In this document: piece after piece, positions 25,743 to 32,726 of the stretch
Position numbering within the stretch: position 1 is the first letter of the stretch
How the letters are laid out: each line of letters starts with the position of its first letter
Assembly: GCF_003946885.1 (NCBI RefSeq)
Contig: NZ_RWKQ01000017.1
Coordinates: forward strand, 28,603-83,551
Length of the DNA stretch: 54,949 nucleotides
DNA from: Specibacter cremeus
GTDB taxonomy: Bacteria; Actinomycetota; Actinomycetes; Actinomycetales; Micrococcaceae
Direction: 5' to 3'
Translations under genes and position numbers: made by a program
Notes under the pieces: model-generated
Seen by the model: only the letters and a program-made list of their open reading frames with translations
Databases searched by the model: none
What the model was told of the DNA's origin: nothing

Positions 25743-26488
25743 CGGCGGACGCCATGCCATCGGCTGAACCCCTCGTTGAGGTGCAGGACCACGGCAAGGT
25801 GGTGGTCCTGCGGCTCAACCGGCCGGCCAAGTTGAATGCCCTCTCCACCGCACTGGAGCAGGCGCTGCTTGACGCGCTGCGATCGCCGGAGGCCGGCTCG
25901 GCGGGGGCCATCGTCTTCACCGGTTCCGACAGGGCATTTTCGGCCGGCGCGGACACCTCGGAACTGCCGGAGATGACGCCGGAGCGCATCAGCGCGTACT
26001 ACCGGGGGAGCGGCTCACTGTACGAGGTGGTCGCCCGGTTGCCGCAGCCCACCGTGGCGGCCGTGTCCGGCTACTGCCTGGGGGCCGGCTTCGAACTGGC
26101 CCTGGCCTGCGACATCCGTGTCGCCGGTGAATCGGCCCAGTTTGGCCTGCCGGAGGTGGGGCTGGGCATCCTGCCCAGCTCCGGCGGCCTGACCCGGCTG
26201 GTCCGGGCGGTCGGGCCGGCCATCGCCAAGGAGATCATCCTGCTCGGTGAGCGGTTCTCCGCCACCGAGGCGCATCGTCTCGGCCTGGTGCGGGAGGTTG
26301 TGCCGGCCGGGGAGGTGGTGAACGTGGCGCTTGAACGGGCCGGGCACCTGGCCGGGCAGCCGGCCATGGCCCTCGCGTGGACGAAGGCGGCCATCGACGC
26401 GGCCGCGGAGTCCTCGGCCGGTGCCTCCCTGTTGATCGAACAGCTGGCCTACGCGGCCCTCAACCAGTCGGCGGGGGCCCCGTCGTAA
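25739..26488 (+). CDS. Enoyl-CoA hydratase/isomerase family protein
   Basis: The 249-aa crotonase-fold protein has the oxyanion-hole segment AFSAGADTSEL. Both catalytic glutamates of true hydratases are present: GAGFELALACDIR (first Glu) and FGLPEVGLGI (second Glu). It should hydrate the enoyl-CoA made by the dehydrogenase before it. GTG 25739 overlaps that stop by 4 bp; an in-frame ATG at 25754 is the alternative start. It is followed 30 bp later by the hydrolase gene. Confidence 0.9.
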   Translation: MTADAMPSAEPLVEVQDHGKVVVLRLNRPAKLNALSTALEQALLDALRSPEAGSAGAIVFTGSDRAFSAGADTSELPEMTPERISAYYRGSGSLYEVVARLPQPTVAAVSGYCLGAGFELALACDIRVAGESAQFGLPEVGLGILPSSGGLTRLVRAVGPAIAKEIILLGERFSATEAHRLGLVREVVPAGEVVNVALERAGHLAGQPAMALAWTKAAIDAAAESSAGASLLIEQLAYAALNQSAGAPS

Positions 26489-26518
26489 GACGCCGCCCCG
26501 CCGCGTGAAAGGACTCCC

Positions 26519-27514
26519 ATGGATGGTCTCATTGAATCGCCCGCATTGATCGAGGTTCGGCAATCCGGGTTCGATCCGCTCGGTCCCACCGTCCGGCAGG
26601 CAACGGCGGGCTCCGGTCGGACGGTGAACTACATCGATGAGGGCGGCCCGCGGGATGGCGCCGGCATTCCGCTGTTGTTTCTTGGCGGGGCCGGGACCAC
26701 GGTACGGGCCTTTGGCCTGATGGAATTTGCCCGGTCCTTTCGACACGAGCTGGGCATCCGTGTCATCTCGGTGGAACGCAACGGCTTGGGCCAGACGCCC
26801 TTTGACCCGGCCGTTGGTCTTGCCGAATATGCGTTCGATGTGTGGTCCGTCCTGGACGGTCTCGATGTGGATGAGGTGTCGATCGTCGCAATTTCCGGCG
26901 GCGGCCCGTATGCGGCCCGGCTGGCGGCCAGCCACCCGGACCGGGTGCGCTCATTGCACCTGGCCTGCGCGTACGCGGAGTCCATTGGGGATGCCGGCGC
27001 CCGATTTGAGGCCGACCAGGTCGCCGCGGATCCGGTGGCATGGTGGCGATTCCCCGCGGAGAGCGCCGTTCATCACATCCCCGGCTTTGATGACTCGGTC
27101 ATCGAGGAGGCCGTCCGGGGTGTCTTCGCCCTCGGACGGGATGTGCCCCCGCACGGCCTGGCCCAGGCATTTTCGCTGTATGCCGGCACGCCCCTGCCGT
27201 CGCTGGCCGCAGTGGCGGCGCCCGTCTTCATGTACTGGGGGACGGATGACACCCTCGTCCCGGTGCGGCACATGGCGCGATGGCGTCGGGCCCTGGGGGA
27301 ACGCGCCCCGGACCGGCCGGTCGTCGAACGCCTCTATCCGGGTGAAGGGCACGACGTGCAGTACCGCCACTGGGACCAGATCCTGGTGGACGTGGCCCAT
27401 CAGGGGGACAGGCTGGCGGTCACCCTGGATGGGCGAACGTTCCTGGCCGCGCCGGGGCAGGTGGCCGGCCTGCGGGCCCAGGGCGCCACACTCGGCCTGG
27501 CGCCCTGGGCCTGA
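26519..27514 (+). CDS. Alpha/beta hydrolase
   Basis: The 331-aa protein has the oxyanion-type segment LLFLGGAGTT, a nucleophile elbow AISGGGPYAA (Ser, with Ala in the first Gly position), an acid in YWGTDDTLV and a catalytic His in GEGHDVQYRH. It is likely an esterase, thioesterase or ring-opening C-C hydrolase. Its N-terminal 30 residues precede the fold. AAAGGA is 5 nt before the ATG. As the last gene of the operon it may hydrolyse an ester or CoA thioester of the degraded compound; this is inference. Confidence 0.82.
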   Translation: MDGLIESPALIEVRQSGFDPLGPTVRQATAGSGRTVNYIDEGGPRDGAGIPLLFLGGAGTTVRAFGLMEFARSFRHELGIRVISVERNGLGQTPFDPAVGLAEYAFDVWSVLDGLDVDEVSIVAISGGGPYAARLAASHPDRVRSLHLACAYAESIGDAGARFEADQVAADPVAWWRFPAESAVHHIPGFDDSVIEEAVRGVFALGRDVPPHGLAQAFSLYAGTPLPSLAAVAAPVFMYWGTDDTLVPVRHMARWRRALGERAPDRPVVERLYPGEGHDVQYRHWDQILVDVAHQGDRLAVTLDGRTFLAAPGQVAGLRAQGATLGLAPWA

Positions 27515-27542
27515 ACGGGCCTGGACCGTTGCCGGGACCCGG

Positions 27543-28187
27543 CTAGAGCAACTGCCAGGTGACGGTGATGGTGGCCGTGACGGTGCTCTGGCCCGGGTCG
27601 ACGGGCACCATGGACTGGAACTTGGCCGCACGGGCCAGGATCGGCGCCGGGGGAGTGCCGCCGTCGTCGAGCCCCTCCGTGATGGACAGCGCGGCGCCGA
27701 GCCGGCGCCCGGCCAGCTCGGCGTAGAAGTCGGCCGCATGGCTGGCATCGGCCCAGGCCAGGGCGCGCGCCGCGTCGACGGCGTCGGACCGGTCGCTGAC
27801 GACCGGTGTCAGGCCGTTGAGGCGCACGTCGTTGCCGCCCGCGTCGATGGCGGCGGCGATGACGTCGGGGCCGCTGCTGCCGTAGTCGAGCGTGACGGCC
27901 AGCGTGCTGCTGACCGTGTAGCCGGTGACGATCGGGCCGGTGTCCTCCTGCCAGCGTGTCTCGGCCCGCACGTTCAACGCCGACGTGCCGATCAAATCCT
28001 GCGGCACGGCCAGGGTGAGCAGGCTCGCCCGGACGTTCGTCAGGGCCGTCCCGGCCGCGGCGTAGGCGTCCTTGACGGTGCCTCGGCGGCATTCGATGCC
28101 GATGTTGATGGTGAACCGGTCGGGCTCGGACGTGGCGGCGCCGTGGCCCGTGACGGTGATGACGTTGGGCGTGGAGGCTTCGGTCAT
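27543..28187 (-). CDS. SIMPL domain (DUF541) protein
   Basis: The 214-aa protein starts NVITVTGHGAATSEPDRFTINIGIE and ends STVTATITVTWQLL, the framing strands of the SIMPL/DUF541 fold. Unlike most relatives it has no signal peptide, so it is predicted cytosolic. Function of the family is poorly known; some members are linked to envelope stress or bind partner kinases. It is translationally coupled to the small HEXXH gene (ATGA overlap) and is the last gene of a three-gene operon with an AAA+ ATPase. Confidence 0.85.
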   Translation of the reverse strand: MTEASTPNVITVTGHGAATSEPDRFTINIGIECRRGTVKDAYAAAGTALTNVRASLLTLAVPQDLIGTSALNVRAETRWQEDTGPIVTGYTVSSTLAVTLDYGSSGPDVIAAAIDAGGNDVRLNGLTPVVSDRSDAVDAARALAWADASHAADFYAELAGRRLGAALSITEGLDDGGTPPAPILARAAKFQSMVPVDPGQSTVTATITVTWQLL

Positions 28188-28618
28188 GGGGAGAATGCCT
28201 TTCGTTTTTGGGTGGGGGCCGGACGGGGGTACCCGCCGTCGGCCAATCCGGCGAGCCGCTCAAACACGTTGGCGGTGCCCGGGTTCCCCGTCCGCCACTG
28301 TGAATACAGCGCGCATGCGGCGTACAACGGGAAGAACGGCAGGCCCAGGCAGCACGCGTACTGGGTGCTGTGCCGTGCCTCGTGGGCCAGTAGCCGCGGG
28401 TGCGACTTCAGGGTGTCGCGGTCGACGCGGCACAGCACCACATTCCCGACCGTGAATGCCGCGGCCTTCGGCAACGGCAGGCCGTAGCCGGTCGCCAGGA
28501 TGAGCCCGCCGGGGCCCTTGCCGGTCCGCGTTCGCGAGACCGCCGCCAGCAACAGGCCGGCCGGCGTGGACAGGTTGGCCCAATTGGCCGCCTGGCGCAC
28601 CCGCAGCGACGGTCTCAT
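28184..28618 (-). CDS. Small HEXXH-motif protein (possible zincin), unnamed
   Basis: This 144-aa protein has LLAHEARHSTQY near residue 82, an HExxH zinc-peptidase motif, and a downstream acid in NVFERLAGLADGGY that could be the third ligand. Hydrophobic stretches flank the motif (LGLPFFPLYAACALY). The layout recalls DUF4157-like proteins but is shorter, and no activity is known to me. Start ATG 28618 lies 4 bp after the ATPase stop; the longer frame inside the ATPase gene is rejected. The stop overlaps the SIMPL gene start. Confidence 0.72.
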   Translation of the reverse strand: MRPSLRVRQAANWANLSTPAGLLLAAVSRTRTGKGPGGLILATGYGLPLPKAAAFTVGNVVLCRVDRDTLKSHPRLLAHEARHSTQYACCLGLPFFPLYAACALYSQWRTGNPGTANVFERLAGLADGGYPRPAPTQKRKAFSP

Positions 28619-28622
28619 CCGG

Positions 28623-30083
28623 TCACATGCCCGGGCCGGGGACGTAGCCGAAGGTACCCAGCTCGACGGCACCGGCATCACCGGCCGCCAGCTCGGGGTT
28701 GCTGCCGAGCAGGCTGCGCGTGAGCGCCTGGCCGTCCGCCATCATCTCGGCCGCCGCGGCATCCAGGTGGCTGTCCGCCGGGTCGCCGCCGTCGTTGGCC
28801 GTGTCCCGCGCGCCGGCAAGGATGACGGCGCGGCGCACCAGCTCCCGCGCAAACGATGCCGTCGTGCCCTCCGTGCGGGCCGCCACACGATCCAAGGCGG
28901 CGTCCGTGAAGGGCAGCTTGCGGGCATACAGCGTCAACAGCGCCTTGCGTTCGCGCTCGGCCGGGAGCGGGATCTCCACGGCCAGGTCGACGCGCCCGGG
29001 CCGTTGCGCCAGCGCCCGTTCCAGCAGGTCGGGGCGGTTCGTGGTGAGCACAAAGGCGACATCGGCGTCGTCGTCCAACCCGTCCATGGCCTCCAGGACG
29101 GCGAACAGCAGCGGCTGCGGACCCTGCCCCATGCCGCGCGCGCCGGCGATCAGGTCACAGTCCTCCAGGATGACCAGCGACGGCTGCAACGCCCTGGCCA
29201 TGGCGGCCGCCTCCGTGATAAACGCCAGCGAATTCCCGGACAGGATGATGGCCGTGGTGCCCTCCGTCCGGCCGAGCAGGTACTTGACGGTGTGCGTCTT
29301 GCCGGTCCCGGGCGGACCATGGAGCAGGATGCCGCGCTTGAGGTGTTGGCCGTATCGCCGCAACAGTGCGCGCCGGCCGGGGTCGTGGATGGCGTGCGTC
29401 GTGACCTTTTCGAGCAGCCCGTCGGGCAGGATGACGTCGGCGGCGGGCAGGGAGGGGCGCTGGTGGAAGGTCACGCCCGAGCCCGTGGAGCCGTATTCGT
29501 CGATGGTGAGCGTGACGACCTGGCCCTTGATCACCGATTGGGATTTCAACCGGACGCCGATGTCCGCCAGCAGCGCGGCGGCCGCCTCCGGGCTGCCGCC
29601 GAGGACCTCGAGCGCCGCCGCGGTGCGGCCGTAGCGCGGGTTGGCGGCGCGTTGCACGACGGCGACCGGCGCGCCGTCGTAGGTGAACACGTGGACGCCC
29701 AGGGCGACCACCTGCCGCTGGGCGCCGGGGCCGACGGCCAAGTTCATGAAGTCCGGCTGGCCGAGTGGGAACTGGGCGAACACGCGAGACTGCTGGAGAA
29801 GGTCGCTGAGTCCGACGTGGTGGCGTTGGTCGCCGCCGCCGATCCCGACCAGCCGGTAATCCGGGTCCGCGGCGGCCAGCTGGCCCATGGCTATGTCAAG
29901 GTCCGCGAACCGGTGCGCGGGGATGTCCTCCACCAGCACGGGCAGCGTTTCGGCGGGTTCGCCGAGGTGGTCGCTGAGCAGGTCCAGCAGCCCGGTTCCG
30001 CCTTGCACGCGCGTCTGCCGCGCCTGGGCCAGCTCGACCAGGGAGGTGAAGTCGGCGAGGAACCCATCCATCCGGTCGTCCAT
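28623..30083 (-). CDS. AAA+ ATPase, BCS1-like core
   Basis: The 486-aa protein has about 230 N-terminal residues of unknown fold. An AAA module follows, with Walker A GPPGTGKT at 256-263, a Walker B region LVILEDCD (order Glu-Asp, as in BCS1-type ATPases) near 303-310, sensor 1 TTNR at 347-350 and arginine-finger-type RPGRVD at 361-366. A helical C-terminal lid comes last. It likely forms a hexameric ring that remodels or feeds a protein substrate; no membrane segment is evident. It leads an operon with an HEXXH protein and a SIMPL protein and is divergent from a trypsin-like protease. Confidence 0.88.
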   Translation of the reverse strand: MDDRMDGFLADFTSLVELAQARQTRVQGGTGLLDLLSDHLGEPAETLPVLVEDIPAHRFADLDIAMGQLAAADPDYRLVGIGGGDQRHHVGLSDLLQQSRVFAQFPLGQPDFMNLAVGPGAQRQVVALGVHVFTYDGAPVAVVQRAANPRYGRTAAALEVLGGSPEAAAALLADIGVRLKSQSVIKGQVVTLTIDEYGSTGSGVTFHQRPSLPAADVILPDGLLEKVTTHAIHDPGRRALLRRYGQHLKRGILLHGPPGTGKTHTVKYLLGRTEGTTAIILSGNSLAFITEAAAMARALQPSLVILEDCDLIAGARGMGQGPQPLLFAVLEAMDGLDDDADVAFVLTTNRPDLLERALAQRPGRVDLAVEIPLPAERERKALLTLYARKLPFTDAALDRVAARTEGTTASFARELVRRAVILAGARDTANDGGDPADSHLDAAAAEMMADGQALTRSLLGSNPELAAGDAGAVELGTFGYVPGPGM

Positions 30084-30159
30084 GGCTTGAGCGTACCTGC
30101 CGGGCTTTTATTCCGCAGCAATTGACCCCTCCCTCTGGCGAGGCGGCCCGGTCCGAGAT

Positions 30160-30165
30160 TATGCT
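30160..30165 (+). promoter_or_regulatory. -10 box of protease gene
   Basis: TATGCT is a good TANNNT box about 95 bp before the preferred ATG, in the 177-bp divergent gap. No convincing -35 is seen. Confidence 0.35.
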
Positions 30166-30260
30166 GGGCCCACGGCATCAGCCGCGGGAATGAAACAAGG
30201 GGAGCAAACACCACGGTGCCGGGCCCGGCGACGGGTTCGCCGATGGAGGGGGCATTAACC

Positions 30261-31547
30261 ATGGACGCCGAACTTTATGACCAGCTGGTGCGTGCGCGGG
30301 AAAGTTTTCACGATCGGGCGATGGCCATTCCCGGCGTGCACGGGACGAGTATCGGAAAAAAGTCCGTCGGCGGCCGCATGACCGACACCTTTGTCATCGT
30401 CATTCACGTGGGCGAGAAGAAGGCGCTGGCTGACGTGCCCGTGGGCGAACGGATCCCCGAGCGGATCGAGGGGTTCCCGACGGACGTCGTCGAGCACGGA
30501 GCGGCCTACCCGATCGTCGCCGACCTGGTGGGGGGTGCCGACCTGAGGGTCGACAGCCACGCCGGAACCTTGGGGTGCATGGTGCGCGACAAGACCGATT
30601 CGACGACGTGCCTCCTGTCGAATCAGCACGTTCTCGTCAGCCAGGGCACGACGGTGTACGTGCAGAAGAACGATGTGTGCCACAAGATCGGGACCACCAA
30701 GCGGACGGTCTTGAACTCACTCGTCGATGCGGCCATCGCCAGCATCAACTCCGGGATCGGATCGTCGCCCAGCATCGCCGGGATCGGCAACGTGGCGGGC
30801 AGCCGCGCCCTGACGTGGCAGGACATCGGCACCGAAGTCCGGAAGTATGGGCGGACGACGGCCCTGACGTATGGAACGATCACCGGACTCGACTACCGGG
30901 GCACAGACTCCCTCGGCAATCCCAGCCAAAACCAGGTGCTCATGGAGCCGGTGGTGGCAAAGAACAAGGAATTTGTCGCCCCAGGCGATTCCGGCTCGGC
31001 CATTGTCGATGGGAAGAACTTCGTTGTCGCCCTTCTCTGGGGGAAGTCAATCGGTGCCGAGACGGGCTGGGCGAACAGGATCGAAAACGTCCTGGCGGCG
31101 CTGAACCTCGACGTATTGACGCCCACAACGGCGGACGCACCGCTACCCCACGCGCAGACTTTCGAGGGGCAACTCGAGGCGCTGTGTGCGAACAGCACGC
31201 GTGGGCAGGAATACCTCCGGGCCTACCGTGAACACAAGGAGGAGATGCAGCACCTCTTCCACGCGAACGCGCGGCTGTACGCCACCTGGCGCAAGATCCC
31301 CCAGGAGGCGTTCATGGATGCTTTTCGGGCAGGTGTCCGTCATCCGGAGGGGACCATTCCCGAGACACTCGAGGGGGAGGACACCCTCGACGTCCTCACG
31401 CAGCTGCGGGACGCCACGGCCAAATACATCGCGGATGAACAACTCAGGCGCCACCTGGACTCGCTGTTCGCGGACCTGGCAAGCCACATCGGATCGACCT
31501 GGCACCAGGCGATCGCCGAGCGAGACGTGGTTGCGGAAACGCCGTAG
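30261..31547 (+). CDS. Trypsin-like (S1/Nal1-like) serine protease with helical C-terminal domain
   Basis: The 428-aa protein has a chymotrypsin-fold core with His in CLLSNQHVL, a candidate Asp in SLVDAAIA and the nucleophile in FVAPGDSGSAIV. Before it lies a region of about 75 residues starting VHGTSIGKKSVGG. The last 120 residues are helical and acidic, with no recognised fold. No signal peptide is seen, so it probably acts in the cytosol. ATG 30261 has GGAGGGGG 8 nt upstream; GTG 30216, with AAGGGGAG upstream, is an alternative. It is divergent from the AAA+ operon. Target unknown. Confidence 0.8.
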   Translation: MDAELYDQLVRARESFHDRAMAIPGVHGTSIGKKSVGGRMTDTFVIVIHVGEKKALADVPVGERIPERIEGFPTDVVEHGAAYPIVADLVGGADLRVDSHAGTLGCMVRDKTDSTTCLLSNQHVLVSQGTTVYVQKNDVCHKIGTTKRTVLNSLVDAAIASINSGIGSSPSIAGIGNVAGSRALTWQDIGTEVRKYGRTTALTYGTITGLDYRGTDSLGNPSQNQVLMEPVVAKNKEFVAPGDSGSAIVDGKNFVVALLWGKSIGAETGWANRIENVLAALNLDVLTPTTADAPLPHAQTFEGQLEALCANSTRGQEYLRAYREHKEEMQHLFHANARLYATWRKIPQEAFMDAFRAGVRHPEGTIPETLEGEDTLDVLTQLRDATAKYIADEQLRRHLDSLFADLASHIGSTWHQAIAERDVVAETP

Positions 31548-31578
31548 CGGCCGTCGGGCGGGGCAGGGAGCGGTCCAC

Positions 31579-31640
31579 TAGACTTGTCGGGGCGGGCCAT
31601 CCCGCCGCTTACCCGCTACGAACATAGGTAAAAACTGCAG
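31579..31640 (+). promoter_or_regulatory. pheS promoter and short leader
   Basis: TAGACT (31579-31584) is the likely -10. The leader of about 50 nt contains the hairpin GGCGGG-ccat-CCCGCC (31591-31606) and only a weak SD (AGGTAA). No T-box features or Phe-rich leader peptide were found. Confidence 0.45.
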
Positions 31641-32723
31641 ATGTCTGACTTTCCCCAGAAGACGGCCGACCGGCCGGAGTCCGTCACCGGGCCGGATCCG
31701 CTGGACGAGGCGGCGATCAACGCCGCGGTTGAGCACGCATTGGACGCCATCGCCGCGGCCGCCACCCTGGATGAGCTGAAGGCCGCCCGGCTGGCCCACA
31801 CGGGTGAGAAGTCCCCGCTCAGCCTGGCCAACCGGGAAATCGGCCGGCTGCCCAAGGCGGACAAGGCCGCGGCCGGCAAGCTCATGGGCGTCTCGCGCGG
31901 GCGCGTCAACAAGGCGCTGGCCGCCCGCACCGAGGTCCTGGAGGCCGAGGACGCGGCCCGCATCCTCGTCGAGGAGACGGTGGACGTCACGGCCGCGCCG
32001 CGCCGCCGCCGGGCCGGCGCCCGCCACCCGCTCTCGACGCTGCAGGACCGGGTGAGCGACATCTTCGTCGGCATGGGCTGGGAGATCGCCGAGGGCCCGG
32101 AGCTGGAATCGGAGTGGTTCAACTTCGACGCGCTGAACTTCAAGCCCGACCACCCGGCACGGGAGATGCAGGACACGTTCTTCGTCGAGCCGCCCGAGGC
32201 GCACCTGGTGCTGCGCACCCACACCTCACCCGTGCAGGTCCGTTCGCTGCTGGAGCGTGAGCTGCCGGTGTATGTGCTGTGCCCGGGCAAGGTGTTCCGC
32301 ACCGACGAGCTGGACGCCACGCACACGCCGGTCTTCCACCAGTTCGAGGGCCTGGCCATTGACAAGGGCCTGTCCATGGCCGACCTGAAGGGCACGCTGG
32401 AGCGCTTTGCCCGGCAGATGTTCGGCGACGGGGCCGGCATCCGGCTGCGCCCGAACTACTTCCCGTTCACGGAGCCGTCGGCCGAACTCGACATCTGGCA
32501 CCCGGGCGCCAAGGGCGGGCCGCGTTGGATCGAATGGGGCGGCTGCGGGATGGTCAACCCCAACGTGCTGCGCGCGGCCGGCGTCGACCCCGACGTCTAT
32601 TCAGGATTTGCCTTCGGCATGGGCATCGAGCGCACGCTCATGTTCCGCAACGAGGTCGTCGACATGCGCGACATGATCGAGGGCGATGTACGTTTCAGCG
32701 AACACTTTGGGATGGAGATCTAG
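31641..32723 (+). CDS. pheS: Phenylalanyl-tRNA synthetase alpha subunit
   Basis: The 360-aa protein has an N-terminal coiled-coil region, with basic RRRRAGARHPLST at the junction, and a class II catalytic core. Core motifs include DTFFVEPPEAHLVLRTHTSPVQ, FRTDELDATHTPVFHQFEGL and the motif-3 region GFAFGMGIERTLMFRN. It charges tRNA-Phe as an alpha2-beta2 enzyme with PheT, encoded 3 bp downstream. Length is normal for the family. Confidence 0.96.
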   Translation: MSDFPQKTADRPESVTGPDPLDEAAINAAVEHALDAIAAAATLDELKAARLAHTGEKSPLSLANREIGRLPKADKAAAGKLMGVSRGRVNKALAARTEVLEAEDAARILVEETVDVTAAPRRRRAGARHPLSTLQDRVSDIFVGMGWEIAEGPELESEWFNFDALNFKPDHPAREMQDTFFVEPPEAHLVLRTHTSPVQVRSLLERELPVYVLCPGKVFRTDELDATHTPVFHQFEGLAIDKGLSMADLKGTLERFARQMFGDGAGIRLRPNYFPFTEPSAELDIWHPGAKGGPRWIEWGGCGMVNPNVLRAAGVDPDVYSGFAFGMGIERTLMFRNEVVDMRDMIEGDVRFSEHFGMEI

Positions 32724-32726
32724 GAC

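Noticed and set aside
31548-31640. T-box or Phe attenuator before pheS
   Set aside because: Only a short hairpin is present; no T-box sequence, specifier structure or Phe-rich leader peptide is visible.
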